Below are positions 43,458 through 54,591 of a stretch of DNA of 64,000 nt, piece by piece. The stretch covers positions 23,335,818-23,399,817 of the forward strand of contig NC_079419.1 in the NCBI RefSeq assembly GCF_026213295.1, written 5' to 3'. Every line of letters starts with the position of its first letter. Within the stretch, counting starts at the first letter, position 1. The notes below the pieces were generated by a model. It searched no databases, had not been told where the DNA came from, and saw only the letters and a list, made by a program, of their open reading frames with translations. The stretch comes from Gadus chalcogrammus. Lineage: Eukaryota > Chordata > Actinopteri > Gadiformes > Gadidae. A program made the translations under genes and the position numbers.

Positions 43458-44939
43458 GACAGACAGGCGCACACACACACACACACGGCAGGGAGTAGTC
43501 CACCTGTCTCTGTGTATTAATGATGGGAGGAGTGGTCTGGAGACGACAAAACGAGGGTAGGAACACGTCTGAGGGGTAATAGTCAAAGTCAGGGTGTGGC
43601 AAACGTTGGGGTGGGGGGGGGCTTTTATGAATGTTCAATGTGCAACCTGGAGTATAGCTGTATTAGTAATACATGCCTTGTCAGTCATGTAGATGTAATA
43701 TTAATTGTGTACTCTAATCAACATGGTCAGAGGGGGCAGGTAGCAAAGCCAATCTCATGTTGCCTTGCCAGAACGTGCCACAGAATGCACATACCTCTGT
43801 GTTCGGTTCGACTAAGCATTCTCACACTGGAAAAGAAATTTGATGACGTTAAAATAAAGCAATAATACTAATAGGGTTACTTTGTAAAAATTGTGCGCCC
43901 TATTGATGCGTAATATAGCAATGATAGAGGCCTCTGCATGTCGTATATTTTTAAGAGTGAGTCTTTTGTGGAAATACTGCCCCCTGTTGGCGACAGATGC
44001 AAAGGTGTAGAACCATTCAATAAGTCATTAGGATGACATTACAATTTTTTCCTTTCATGGAGAGAAAATTTAAAACCTACACAGTAAGGGCCTTTCTTTT
44101 GACAGCCACATATGTAATGATAAGCTCCACAAGAAATTATACAAAAAAGTTGAGAACACAGATGACGATTATTTAATGGTTTAATTCTAATTCAATCAAC
44201 GCCCGATATAAATGGGATTCAACTAGTCGAAAGAACGGTATTAGTTTACAAACCATGATTCCTTGTTATGAAAAACGTAGTGATCTTTGAATACAATTAT
44301 TATTAAATATCTACAGAAAGAACAGGCCTAGAACCTTGTCTATATTATTAATTAATGCAAACTAATATACTTTAACCAGTGGAGATTTCTGCTCATCTCA
44401 ACAGCAACAACCACAATAACAATGACATTCTAGTGAACAAAGTTTTTTATCAAGAGAATAACAGTTGAAGAAGATGGAAATGTACCTGAGGTATTACACC
44501 GCCTTCTGGTTGGCCATTATTCTTCAATCAACCAAAGATTTATTTAATTTACTATCCAGTATCCACTGTAAAAGCTTAGGCAGCGTGATAGCATTGCTTG
44601 ATGAGTCAGATGGTAGAGGCAACTGGCCGATACGGGAAATGTGTGTCAGCTCTGACCTAGATGAAGCACAAGGACAATCAATGCAATCATTATTGGACAT
44701 ATCCGAGTGGTACTCACTTTGTAAATGAGGAAAATATTTATGGAAGTTTACATAACATAGCCTATATAATTTCAGGTAGGCAGCTCCTAAGTGAACAAAA
44801 AGTGTTTAGGCAGTTTAATGAATAGTTTTAGTGTGTTCTTCAGAAGACAATTTACAGGTAAGGATTAATGGATGGATGGATGGATGGTTGTTGTAGTTGT
44901 TGTTCTTCTTGTTCTTCTTCCTCATTTCTTATTACAACT
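43394..44939. other. Region 5' of the first recognised mpp7 exon
   Basis: Contains (AC)n at 43403-43453 directly upstream (gene strand) of the L27 exon acceptor. The mpp7 initiator exon should lie here or further right, but I could not identify it. The rest is AT-rich without exon-like conservation; the plus-strand frame at 44465-44728 resembles nothing known to me. Confidence 0.45.
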
Positions 44940-45083
44940 TGTGGCAACCCGTCTCTGGCACAGCGCCCCTGGAGGCCCAGGGGGCAGGTTGTGGAGGCGG
45001 TGTACCACAGATTTTCAACAGATGGCGCCAGTAAGAGCATTGGTGCCAATCATTGAAATGCGGACCACCTGAGGAGCAGGTGG

Positions 45084-45111
45084 GGAAGCATGCTTTAAAA
45101 AGCATGCTTCC
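45084..45111. repeat. Perfect 13-bp palindrome in the solo LTR
   Basis: GGAAGCATGCTTT and AAAGCATGCTTCC separated by AA. Confidence 0.88.
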
Positions 45112-45325
45112 ACACTCATTCAGGGCTCTCCTGGTTCGCGCGTGCGGAGAGACCAGTCGCCGTGGGCGATGTGATTCCACACGGAGGAATTGGATTCCTC
45201 CAAAGCTGGGTTTTGTTTGGTTTGATAGATATATAATTTATGCTTGAATAAAAGTGCCATTTTGGCTTTAAGTAAGCTCCAGTTCGTGTGCTGATTGGAA
45301 GGAGGCGGCTCACTCACCAAGCCGG

Positions 45326-45772
45326 TGTTAGGGTAGCGTTAGCTGCTGGACCCAAGAGCAGAACACAGAGAGAGGACAGGAGTTGGAGTGACGGTGAAGA
45401 GGTTTATTTAGATCAGCTAGGAGTGAAGCAGGAGGTTGGTTGGAGTGGGGCGTAACGGGCTGGAGGGAGTGAAGACTGCAGGCTGGAGGTGATGATCCAA
45501 AAACTATAGGTGAGAGAAAACAAAGGTGAGGCACGAGAATTCACAAGAGAGAACACTGGAGCGATACACTGGAGCCAGGAACGAATAACTACCACGGTAA
45601 CACGAAGTACGATCTGGCGATGACTGCAGGGAAACCAGGTGTATTTGTAGGGGAGTTGATGAGACGATGCAGGCCAGGTGTGAGCAGTTGAGTGGCAGGC
45701 AAGGCAGAGACAGACAGGGGGCGTGGCCAACACAGGGGCAGAGTACACAGCACCACAACAGTGGCCATGACA
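45326..45772 (-). repeat. 3' LTR of the chromovirus
   Basis: 447 bp; differs from the 5' LTR at about 45425 (A/T) and about 45733 (C/G) only. Confidence 0.96.
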
Positions 45773-45783
45773 GGACCTCCCCC

Positions 45784-48700
45784 TCAACGGACGCCTCTTG
45801 GCGGCCTAGGCTTCTCAGGGTGAGCCAGATGAAAATCCCGAACGAGAGAGGGGTCGAGGATGAGTCCCCGCGAAATCCAGCTCCTCTCCTCGGGCCCATA
45901 TCCCTCCCAATCAGCAAGGTATTGGAAACCCCTACCCCGGCGACGTACGTCCAGTAACCGCCGGACGGTGAAAGCCGGGTGGTCATCAATCAAACGGGGA
46001 GGAGGGGGGGGAGCGGCTGGGGGGCAGAGAGAGCTGGTGGAGACTGGTTTTATCAGAGAGACATGAAAAGTGGGGTGAACACGCATAGCCCGAGGCAGCT
46101 TAAGCCTTACGGCAGACGGATTGATGATGGCATCAATAGGGAAGGGGCCCACAAAGCGAGGGGTTAGTTTTTTCGAACCAGTCTGAAGAGGGAGGTCCCT
46201 TGAGGAAAGCCACACCTGCTGACCCACTCGATAAGCAGGAGCGGGAACTCTGCGACGGTCAGCGATTCGCCGGTTCTGCTCAGCAGAGCGAAGCAGAGCG
46301 GCACGCGCGTCCTTCCACACCCTGCGGCAACGGCGGAGATGGTGCTGAACCGAGGGAACAGAGATGTCTTCCTCCTGAGCGGGGAACAAGGGCGGCAGAT
46401 AGCCCAGGGAGCACTCAAAAGGGGACATGCCAGTAGCTGCACTGGGCAATGAGTTGTGCGCGTACTCAATCCAAGAGAGGTGTTCGCTCCATGCAGATGG
46501 GTTGCGCGCAACCACACAGTGCAGCGCGGTTCCCAGGTCCTGGTTCGCTCTCTCAGCCTGCCCATTCGTCTGTGGATGGAAACCAGAAGACAGGCTGACT
46601 GAGGCCCCCAATGCCCGACAGAAGGCCTTCCAGACCTGAGAAATGAATTGGGGACCACGGTCAGAGACGAGGTCGGCAGGGATCACGTGGAGGCGAACAA
46701 CATGTTGTACAAGCAGCTGGGCGGTCTCAGAGGCAGTCGGGAGCTTGGGGAGGGCAATAAAGTGAGCAGCCTTGGAAAACCGGTCCACGACAGTGAGAAT
46801 GACAGTGTGGCCATTAGAGGGGGGAAGACCGGTTACAAAATCAAGGCCAATGTGGGACCAGGGCCGACCCGGGATTGGGAAGGGACGTAGCAGGCCAGCA
46901 GCGGGTTGGTGGGAGGACTTGGCACGAGCACACACCGTGCAGGCATGGACGAACGACCGTGTGTCGGCGTCCATTGTTTGCCACCAAAAGTGCCGCTTCA
47001 GGAGGGACAGGGTGCGATTCACGCCAGGGTGACAGGCAAAGTGAGACGTATGACCCCACAGCAGAACTTGGGAGCGAGCAGAGCTAGGGACAAAAAGGCG
47101 ATTTGGGGGGCCGTTACCCGGATCCGGTTCAGAAGTTTGGGCCCTCCGGACAAGGGACTCAATCTCCCAGGTGACAGCCGCCACCTTGAGGCAGGAGGAA
47201 GAGAGGATGGTGTCTGGTGGAGCCGGCGAGTTCTCAGAGAAAAACTGACGAGAGAGGGCATCCGGCTTGATGTTCTGGGATCCCGGACGGTAGGTGAGGA
47301 CGAAGTTGAACCGCCCAAAAAACAGGGACCACCGGGCCTGGCGGGAGTTTAGGCGTTTTGCTGTAAGGTAAGACAGATTCTTGTGGTCGGTCCAAACCAC
47401 AAACGGCAGTTCCGCCCCCTCCAGCCAGTGCCGCCACTCCTCCAATGCCAGCTTCACAGCGAGCAGCTCTCTGTTGCCAATGTCATAGTTGCGCTCAGCA
47501 GGTGATAGCCGGCGAGAGAAGAAGGCGCAGGGATGAATCTTCTCATCAACAGGAGCACGTTGGGACAGAACGGCCCCCACTCCAGTGTCCGAGGCATCGA
47601 CTTCCACGATGAACTGCCTGGAAGTGTCAGGTTGGATCAGAATAGGGGCGGAGGAGAAAAGTCCTTTGAGCCTCGAAAAGGCAACATCCGCCTCTGGTGT
47701 CCAGGCATATGGGATTGCGGGAGAGGTGAGGCGAGTGAGAGGAGCTGCAACCCTGCTGTAGTCGCGGATGAACCTCCGGTAGAAATTGGCGAAACCGAGA
47801 AACTGCTGAAGCTTCTTGCGTGTCCCGGGAACGGTCCAGTCTGCCACCGCCTTGATCTTCTCTGGGCAGGTCCGCACCTGCCCGCTCTCAATGATGTAAC
47901 CGAGGAAGGAAACAGAGGTTGCACTGAACTCGCATTTCTCAGCCTTTACATAGAGCTTATTCTCCAGCAACCGCTGGAGAACTTGCCTCACATGATGGAC
48001 GTGTTCCTCCTTGTTGCGGGAAAAAATGAGGATGTCGTCTATATAGACGAAGACAGAGCGGTTGAGGAAGTCCCGGAGGACGTCATTGACCAGGTTCTGG
48101 AACACAGCGGGGGCATTCGTTAGACCAAAAGGCATTACAAGGTACTCGAAGTGACCAAGGGGGGTGTTAAAGGCAGTCTTCCACTCATCTCCCTTACGGA
48201 TACGCACCAGGTGGTAAGCATTGCGTAGGTCCAGTTTAGAAAAGATAGTGGCGCCCTGCAGAGGCTCGAACGCGGAACTGATGAGGGGCAAGGCATACTT
48301 ATTTCTAACAGTAATGTTATTGAGACCACGGAAATCAATACAGGGGCGAAGAGACTTATCCTTCTTGGTAACAAAAAAAAAACCTGCACCAACGGGAGAA
48401 GACGATGGCCTAATGAGGCCAGAAGAGAGCGAATCCTGAATATACCCCTCCATGGCCTCCCTTTCAGGGCGGGACAAGTTGTACAGGCGACTACTGGGCA
48501 AAGGGGCACCGGGGAGAAGCTCAATGGCGCAGTCATAGGGACGATGGGGAGGCAGGGAAAGTGCACGACACTTGCTGAACACCTCTCCAATGTCGTGATA
48601 TTCAGGGGGTACTAAGGACAGGTCGGGGGGTTCCTTGGAAGAGTGGACACCCCCCTCTACCGGGAACAGGGCAGATTTTAAGCAGGTCGAATGACAAAAA

Positions 48701-49185
48701 TCGCTCCAACTCACCACCTTGCCAGCAGACCAGTCGAACTGGGGATTGTGCAGCTTGAGCCAGGGGTGACCAAGGACCAGGGGAGTCTGAGGGGACAGGA
48801 TAACAAAAAACTGAAGAGTCTCATGGTGGTTTCCCGAAACAATCAATTCCAGGGGCTTCGTTCGGTGAGTAATGCGGGCAAGGTGTTGGCCGTCCCAGGC
48901 ATTTGCGTCTAAGGGAGAGGGGAGCTGTTCCAACGCAATGCCAACTCGGGAAGCAAACCCCGAATCAATAAAATTCTCATCAGCCCCAGAATCCACCATG
49001 GCGGACACCGAAAGGGGGTTGCCGAGGAACAGGAGAGTAGCATCCAACAGGGTGCGTGAACCGTTGGGGACTGGGAAGGACGAGGTGTGACTCAACAGGG
49101 CCCCAACGCTCACTGCTGAGCCTCGTCTTTTGGCAGCGAGGGGCAGGCGGAGATGGAATGTCCGGGCAGTGCACAATACAGACAA
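45784..49185 (-). CDS. pol: Chromovirus pol: protease, RT, RNase H, integrase, chromodomain
   Basis: A single 1133-codon frame. Aspartic protease DSGA at residues 65-68; reverse transcriptase with [13 protein letters not shown] (about 318-330), MPFGLTNAP and catalytic YIDD (381-384); RNase H with [14 protein letters not shown] (529-542) and TDHKNL (599). The integrase has a His/Cys zinc site (H712, H719, C749, C752) and catalytic triad D782, D842, E878 with the 35-residue D-E spacing. A C-terminal chromodomain lies at about 1070-1120 ([15 protein letters not shown]), which in this clade directs integration to marked chromatin. All key residues are present. The first ATG is inside the gag overlap, so translation is probably by -1 frameshifting from gag. 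Ends just before the purine tract and 3' LTR. Confidence 0.95.
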   Translation of the reverse strand: MSVLCTARTFHLRLPLAAKRRGSAVSVGALLSHTSSFPVPNGSRTLLDATLLFLGNPLSVSAMVDSGADENFIDSGFASRVGIALEQLPSPLDANAWDGQHLARITHRTKPLELIVSGNHHETLQFFVILSPQTPLVLGHPWLKLHNPQFDWSAGKVVSWSDFCHSTCLKSALFPVEGGVHSSKEPPDLSLVPPEYHDIGEVFSKCRALSLPPHRPYDCAIELLPGAPLPSSRLYNLSRPEREAMEGYIQDSLSSGLIRPSSSPVGAGFFFVTKKDKSLRPCIDFRGLNNITVRNKYALPLISSAFEPLQGATIFSKLDLRNAYHLVRIRKGDEWKTAFNTPLGHFEYLVMPFGLTNAPAVFQNLVNDVLRDFLNRSVFVYIDDILIFSRNKEEHVHHVRQVLQRLLENKLYVKAEKCEFSATSVSFLGYIIESGQVRTCPEKIKAVADWTVPGTRKKLQQFLGFANFYRRFIRDYSRVAAPLTRLTSPAIPYAWTPEADVAFSRLKGLFSSAPILIQPDTSRQFIVEVDASDTGVGAVLSQRAPVDEKIHPCAFFSRRLSPAERNYDIGNRELLAVKLALEEWRHWLEGAELPFVVWTDHKNLSYLTAKRLNSRQARWSLFFGRFNFVLTYRPGSQNIKPDALSRQFFSENSPAPPDTILSSSCLKVAAVTWEIESLVRRAQTSEPDPGNGPPNRLFVPSSARSQVLLWGHTSHFACHPGVNRTLSLLKRHFWWQTMDADTRSFVHACTVCARAKSSHQPAAGLLRPFPIPGRPWSHIGLDFVTGLPPSNGHTVILTVVDRFSKAAHFIALPKLPTASETAQLLVQHVVRLHVIPADLVSDRGPQFISQVWKAFCRALGASVSLSSGFHPQTNGQAERANQDLGTALHCVVARNPSAWSEHLSWIEYAHNSLPSAATGMSPFECSLGYLPPLFPAQEEDISVPSVQHHLRRCRRVWKDARAALLRSAEQNRRIADRRRVPAPAYRVGQQVWLSSRDLPLQTGSKKLTPRFVGPFPIDAIINPSAVRLKLPRAMRVHPTFHVSLIKPVSTSSLCPPAAPPPPPRLIDDHPAFTVRRLLDVRRRGRGFQYLADWEGYGPEERSWISRGLILDPSLVRDFHLAHPEKPRPPRGVR

Positions 49186-50102
49186 ACTCCGGTCCTTATC
49201 CGTTGGAGGCGCTGTGCCTGGGTCAGTCGGGTGCGCCCCAGCTGCATGGGCTCCCCTTCAGATGCTGCTCGTGGCACAGGTTGGGGGAGAGCAGCTCTCG
49301 GTAGGTGAGGAAAAGAGGGACCAGAGAATGCTGAAGACATGGGGCGGCTAGCTCTCTCCCTACGCCGCTCACGGAGGCGGTTATCCAGCCGGATGGAGAG
49401 GGAGATTACTTCCTCAAGGCTGTCTGCCTCATCCCGGGTAGCTAGCTCATCCTTAATTGGCTCGTTAAGGCAGGAAAGAAAAAGACCTTGTGGTGACTGG
49501 TCGTTCCAGCCCGAGTTGGCTGCTACTGTCCTAAACTCCACGGAAAATTCGGCTACACAGCGGGAGCCCTGTCGTAGGGACATAAGCCGCTTGGCGGCGT
49601 CCCCTCCCTCGACTGGGTGGTCAAAAACCCTCCTCATCTCAGAAACAAATAAATCAAAGTTATCACTAGCTTGGGATCCACTGTCCCACAATGCAGATGC
49701 CCACGCTAGAGGATTTCCCTTAAGCAAACCAAAAACAAAAGCTATTCTTGACCTATCAGTTGGGTAGGTAAGAGGTTGCTGATCAAAAACTAAGGAACAC
49801 TGGATTAAGAACGCCCTACATGTCCCCATGTCCCCAGCATAGCGCTCAGGAGCAGGAATGAAAGGCTCACGGGCCTGTGACGACTGAGCCAGGGGAGCAG
49901 GAACAGGGGGTGGTAGCGTTGCCGACGGGGAAGTCGTGGTGTGGGAGACCAGTAAGTCCAGTTGGGCGCCGATCTGCGTGACCCGGGTAGAGAGGTCTTT
50001 AAAAGCCTCCATCATTTCCCGGAGAGCTTGGCTGTGTTCCCCAACCCGGGCGCCTTGAGTGGAGAGAGCTTGGCGGAAGGAGTCCATGTCCGCTGGGTCC
50101 AT
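49110..50102 (-). CDS. gag: Chromovirus gag polyprotein
   Basis: Structural protein of the retrotransposon particle; binds element RNA. I choose the ATG at 50102 ([17 protein letters not shown]), 18 nt past the 5' LTR, giving about 330 residues; the in-frame ATG at 50150 lies inside the LTR. An N-terminal helix with coiled-coil character ([19 protein letters not shown]) is followed by a Pro-rich linker, a capsid-like core ([24 protein letters not shown] segment, [15 protein letters not shown]) and one CCHC zinc knuckle, [14 protein letters not shown]. It ends 76 nt inside the pol frame, which is -1 relative to it; a CCAAAAG run in the overlap is a plausible slippage point. Confidence 0.9.
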   Translation of the reverse strand: MDPADMDSFRQALSTQGARVGEHSQALREMMEAFKDLSTRVTQIGAQLDLLVSHTTTSPSATLPPPVPAPLAQSSQAREPFIPAPERYAGDMGTCRAFLIQCSLVFDQQPLTYPTDRSRIAFVFGLLKGNPLAWASALWDSGSQASDNFDLFVSEMRRVFDHPVEGGDAAKRLMSLRQGSRCVAEFSVEFRTVAANSGWNDQSPQGLFLSCLNEPIKDELATRDEADSLEEVISLSIRLDNRLRERRRERASRPMSSAFSGPSFPHLPRAALPQPVPRAASEGEPMQLGRTRLTQAQRLQRIRTGVCLYCALPGHSISACPSLPKDEAQQ

Positions 50103-50120
50103 TGTAGGGCCAGATCGTTC

Positions 50121-50567
50121 TGTTAGGGTAGCGTTAGCTGCTGGACCCAAGAGCAGAACACAGAGAGAGGACAGGAGTTGGAGTGACGGTGAAGAGGTTT
50201 ATTTAGATCAGCTAGGAGTGTAGCAGGAGGTTGGTTGGAGTGGGGCGTAACGGGCTGGAGGGAGTGAAGACTGCAGGCTGGAGGTGATGATCCAAAAACT
50301 ATAGGTGAGAGAAAACAAAGGTGAGGCACGAGAATTCACAAGAGAGAACACTGGAGCGATACACTGGAGCCAGGAACGAATAACTACCACGGTAACACGA
50401 AGTACGATCTGGCGATGACTGCAGGGAAACCAGGTGTATTTGTAGGGGAGTTGATGAGACGATGCAGGCCAGGTGTGAGCAGTTGAGTGGCAGGCAAGGC
50501 AGAGACAGACAGGGGGCGTGGCCAACAGAGGGGCAGAGTACACAGCACCACAACAGTGGCCATGACA
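50121..50567 (-). repeat. 5' LTR of the chromovirus
   Basis: 447 bp on the right side because the element is on the minus strand. Followed (minus strand) by 18 nt and then the gag start codon; a TGGCCC primer-site candidate lies in that gap. Confidence 0.96.
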
Positions 50568-50585
50568 GCCGGGTTACCACAAACT

Positions 50586-52245
50586 GTCTAAGTTTCTCTT
50601 ATTACTTGTTTTTTTCGATTATTATTGTGATCTATGCCTCTACTTATTTTTTTATTTGTACTTATCTTTATTTACTTTATCTTGTATTGTTGGTGCTATG
50701 TGGCTGAGAAGCCTAAGAATTGTGCACACTGAACAATAAGATGGAATAAAAGTAACTGGTGTTTTTACACTGCCAAATATGCCAATCTTGTGCCTTTTTC
50801 CCGTCATGGTCCGCACGATTACAATGACCGTTGTAAATTACCGGCTTGAACTAGCACCCCAATTTACCCTCCCAGACCCTACACAGATTGGTGGTTTCAT
50901 TTTGATGTAATTGCGATTAGACGGCTATGCGGTTCCAGGGGCGGGACTTGGGTAGAGGTTTTGCTACGTTGTCTCTACAATAGAAACGACACGATATCAA
51001 CATGAGTAGTTCTAATGGTGTGTTCCTGAATCCTCGGACGCCAGCGTTCAGAGTTGCATCATTTCCGATTTCGGAGCATTTATAGCGTTCCTGTTCGTCT
51101 TTCTGATTGTGTCATGAAATTGGCTAGTCGTTAGCATTAACATTAGCCTCTATAGCAAACCAGCCCGAAAAAACAACACAACTTTAGATAGTATTGTACG
51201 CACAGCAAGACCATGCAATGTATAAATTGGTGACCGGAATATAGTAGCAATGTAATCAAGTGTGTAATAGCATTTAAAATGACCAACTTGGTACAAATGC
51301 AAAGCAAATAAATCTCTTCACGGGCGCAGACATTTTGTTGAGAGCGTCATCACTGCTCTCGGTCTATTCTCAGATTTCCGAAAGATGAAGACAAAAAGGG
51401 GGCTTGCCTCAGAGAAATGCCGCAAGAAAGCTGGGATATCTTCGACTTTTGACTCGGAAGTCTCGGAAGTCCGAGGAACATAACATAACTGAGACGGTGA
51501 ATTCCGCAATGTGCTGTCCATCTTGGGAGAGAAGGTGATGCAGTCGCATTAAACAAAGACAGGGAAAGGGTGCGATCTATGAGAAGGACGCAGAGGAACT
51601 TTCCTTACGTGGCTTTTGTCTAACCCTAATGTTGCATTGTCTGACAATGGAAGGACAAGGAATTGGACAGGGTCAAGAGCCAGAGAGAAGAAGAGGAGTG
51701 AGGCTGCCTGAGAATTTGTGGCCCAACAGACAGGAACGTCAGGAGGTGTAGGAAGACTGCACTGTAATTCCTACAGCAAAGCATGTACAGTTTACCCTAA
51801 GGAGATTTTCCTATGTTCACATTTCTAGCAATGACATGGTCTGTCAACAAATTACAGTACAAACAGTCAAAGCGTAAATGTGAATCTTGTCCAGTCTCTT
51901 ACAATCAATCTCCCACATACACTAAGGTGTAACTTACAATTTACAATAATTGTCTTCAAAACTTTAGCCATAGTTTACATCAGAACATCCCTCCAGGGTA
52001 CACTGTTATATTGACAACATGACTAAGCAATTTGACTGTCTTATCCGTACACAATGACACAAGGACTTGTCATTGACATGTTCATTGACACAGATATTTA
52101 CTTTTGAGAAACAAAGTAAGGATTTTGAGAAAGAGACTGGCTTCTGCAGGAAATCCATGGTGTTTTGCCATTCGTCCGAATTATTTTGAGAAATGCACTT
52201 ACTGTTTTGCAAATTTCAATTTTGATCTGAGAAATGTACAAAAGC
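50586..52245. other. Intergenic, no gene seen
   Basis: AT-rich sequence between the solo LTR and the LINE fragment. It includes a TTTTTACACTGCCA phrase near 50764, also found in the foldback near 54087. No exon-like conservation on either strand. Confidence 0.5.
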
Positions 52246-54008
52246 GACTGAGAAAAACTGTAATAACAAAGGGAGTGGCACAGGGCTCGGTCTTAGGCCC
52301 AGTTTTTTTTCACATTTTTTTATTAATACCATTGTCCCCATGCTTAATTGCCAGGTTCATCTTTATGTGGATGACACTATTCTGTATTGTATTGCTGACT
52401 CTGTAAAGAGAGCCATGGAACAGCTTCAGGTTTCGTTTAATGTCCTTCAAAATATTTTACCTGGTCTTAAACTCGTGATAAATGCTCAGAAAACCAAATT
52501 TATGCTGTTATTTAGAACTAGGAGCAACTGGCATCATGACATGTGCATAACCACTCTAAAGGGGTCTACCATTGAGAGGGTCTCGGAATACAAGTATTTA
52601 GACAGAAGATAGGCTTTTTATTTAGGAACAGATGTAATTTCCCAATTTTCTTCTCTCTGCACTGGATTGCGGAGATGTGGTTTATAGACATGCATCTGCC
52701 ACGTCTGCGTTCACACCAAAAGATGCATTTGCTGCCCGAACGCGTTGACGCCGAAGTTTTGCGGCGCAGCAAATCAAGTTTTGCGGCGCAGCAAAAGTTT
52801 TAGGCCCGCCGCAGTTTTGCAGCTCGGGAAGATTTGCGGCACGGCAAGTTTTGCCCGCGGTGCTTCTGAATTCATTCACAACCATGGCCGACATTACGAG
52901 CATTGCATGTTTACCTGTTGTGGAAGAGGTAGAGACGTCGGAATGCCCGTCGTTTATGGGTTCATGAGACCATTCGGAGCCTGGAAGGCTGGTGCTGCCT
53001 GGCAGCACCAAACTGGGTTTTGTTTGGGGTTGTTTTCTAGACCTTTAGCATACAGTTTAGTTTAACTGTAAACACAACTACACTACAGAATGCTGATTTG
53101 TGGGTTTTTTCGAGTTACTAAATAAATGTAACGGTAGTGAACTCTAGGTCACTCCAAGGGAGTAACACTGATTGGCTGTTACGGAATGTCACTCAGTGGC
53201 AACGCCTCAGTGGCAACGCTGTTGAACGCTGATTGGCTGTCATCACGCGTTTGCTGCCGAAAAGTTGAAATATTTCAACTCGAGCAGCATTTGACCAGCC
53301 GCAAAATACGTGAACGGGCACGGGCATGCCGCGCTGCAAATCAGATTTTGACGCGCCGCAAATCAAATTTTGCTGCCGGTTTTCTCGGCAGCAAATGCTG
53401 CGGCAGCAAAGCAGCAACGCGTCTCTGCATTCACTTTGAATGGGATCGTGCCGCGCGTCAACTTTTTGCATCTTTTGGTGTGAACGCAGGGTCAGTACTG
53501 TCCACCATTCAGCCCTTAGATTCATAACGGAGGAAGCCTATAGTACCGACCAAGTTGGATGGATTTCTCTCTCCGCAAGGTGCAATTTGCATTTGTTTTT
53601 ATTTATTTATAAAGCATTATCAGGGAAACTTCCAGTCTATATCACATCATTGATTGAATGATATTCAAGCCCCTACCAGACACGGGCTGGCAGGTTGGCA
53701 TCAAAGATCCCTCAAGTCTGTCCTGAGCTAGGGAAAACTGCTTTTAGTTGTTATGCCTCGTCAGCCTGGAATACCCTGAAGCATGAGCTAGGTATTAACA
53801 CCTTGGTTCCAATTAACCTTTTTAAGACATCGCTCGAAGACCACCTGTCTCATTCATGTAATTGTATTATTACATTTTGTCTGTTATTATTTATATGTTT
53901 TAATTGTCTGTGTTTTCTTTTTCTGCTCTTAATATTTGTATCCTGTTATTTCAGTTAAATTCCTAAATCGATTAATCCTTTGTACTTTGTAATTCAAGTG
54001 TATTTCAC
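52246..54008 (+). pseudogene. LINE reverse transcriptase fragment
   Basis: Frames around 52246-52612 read KGVAQGSVLGPVFF, then after a frameshift CQVHLYVDDTILYCIADSVK (catalytic YVDD) and NAQKTKFMLLFRTR. After the insertion, frames read HHSALRFITEEAYSTDQVGW, FIYKALSGKLPVYITSL and ELGKTAFSCYASSAWNTLKH, the usual C-terminal block of L2/CR1/Rex-type fish LINEs. Stops and frameshifts make it dead. I cannot name the exact clade by eye. Confidence 0.82.
52705..53489. mobile_element. Non-autonomous DNA element inside the LINE
   Basis: Perfect terminal inverted repeats, CTGCGTTCACACCAAAAGAT and beyond (about 23 bp), at both ends. The interior is rich in GCGGCGCAGCAAATC-type repeats and has a short frame MADITSIACLPVVEEVETSE near 52884. 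The LINE reading frame is continuous when it is removed. I could not fix the target duplication. Confidence 0.72.
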
Positions 54009-54086
54009 TCGACATCATTGCAAATGAGGGTTCTGCCCTCATTGAAATTAGAGTTTAAATAAACAAATCAGTGTAATTGCCAGGTG

Positions 54087-54200
54087 TTCTGTCGCGGCTT
54101 GGCAGTGTAAAAATGTTGGATCAACACTTTTACACTGCCAAGCCGCGACAGAACCGGGGTGGCAGTGTAAAAATGTTGGATCTACACTTTTACACTGCCA
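54087..54200. mobile_element. Foldback/MITE pair upstream of wac
   Basis: First hairpin: 26-bp perfect arms at 54087-54112 and 54128-54153 with a 15-nt loop. Second: 13-bp arms at 54160-54172 and 54188-54200. Both share GGCAGTGTAAAA/TTTTACACTGCC. Confidence 0.8.
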
Positions 54201-54204
54201 AGCC

Positions 54205-54550
54205 GGTTCCTGACGTTGTGTGTGGATCCCGGAAGCCCGGCCAGAGGCGGGGCCTGGATGTAGTGGGGGCGGGGCCTAAAGACGGTCCTCTGCTCCGTCG
54301 TCTCCTGGTCTCCTCGTCCGCTGCTGCTCGGCCCATATCCAGCACTTCTCTACTTAAAGCCAGCTGACACACCAAGGGTGGTTAACAGAACAGGCCGCCC
54401 GCTCTGCAAATCTCTCGCACCACTGATAGGCGTTAGTTATAATATCGTAGACTAATTAGTTTGGTCAGGTTAGCAGAGAGAAGCACCAGGTCCGAGGGCA
54501 GACGGAGGCCCCAGCCCCCGTCACACGCACACACACATCACCACGGCCTT
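54205..54550 (+). promoter_or_regulatory. GC-rich wac promoter/5' UTR region
   Basis: CpG-rich sequence (TCCCGGAAGCCCGG, GGGGCGGGGCC Sp1-like boxes near 54265-54275) between the foldback and the wac start codon. No TATA box is evident, as expected for a broadly expressed gene. Transcription start not determinable here. Confidence 0.5.
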
Positions 54551-54591
54551 ATGGTGATGCATGCGAGGAAACCAGCAAGAGTCAGCGATGG
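54551..54591 (+). CDS. wac: wac exon 1 (start codon)
   Basis: ATG at 54551, [14 protein letters not shown], donor GATGG/GTAAAT. Phase 2 exit. The second in-frame ATG two codons later is also conserved in WAC. Confidence 0.93.

Larger units (their letters stand above)
45326..50567 (-). mobile_element. Young, apparently intact Ty3/Gypsy chromovirus
   Basis: LTRs of 447 bp each (45326-45772 and 50121-50567), TG..CA, appear to differ at only two positions by eye. The 5-bp target duplication GCCGG is at 45321-45325 and 50568-50572. The minus strand carries full-length gag and pol with no stop or frameshift beyond the expected -1 gag/pol offset. A purine tract (AGGGGGAGGTCC, minus strand) abuts the 3' LTR. 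The C-terminal chromodomain places it among chromoviruses. Confidence 0.96.
44940..50581. repeat. Solo LTR (about 395 bp), split by the chromovirus
   Basis: Left part begins TGTGGCAACCCG at 44940; right part ends GGGTTACCACA at 50581. Flanking AACT duplications lie at 44936-44939 and 50582-50585. Inside is an AATAAA signal (about 45247) and a perfect hairpin. No internal coding sequence remains. It is interrupted 386 bp in by the Gypsy element 45326-50567. Confidence 0.7.
52246..54065 (+). mobile_element. Non-LTR retrotransposon (LINE) 3' fragment, split
   Basis: 5' part 52246-52700 holds the reverse transcriptase core; 3' part 53490-about 54065 holds the C-terminal segment and 3' tail. They are separated by an inverted-repeat element (52705-53489). 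It is 5' truncated, as usual for LINEs. Confidence 0.8.

Noticed and set aside
44465..44728. Plus-strand 87-codon frame starting MKKMEMYLRYYTAFWLAI
   Set aside because: Has a hydrophobic start, but no recognisable family, no splice partner and no repeat in neighbouring genes.
46164..48590. Antisense and off-frame ORFs across the chromovirus
   Set aside because: Shadows of the pol frame, which alone carries catalytic motifs.
50121..50150. Gag start at 50150
   Set aside because: That ATG is inside the 5' LTR; the ATG at 50102 just past the LTR is more plausible.
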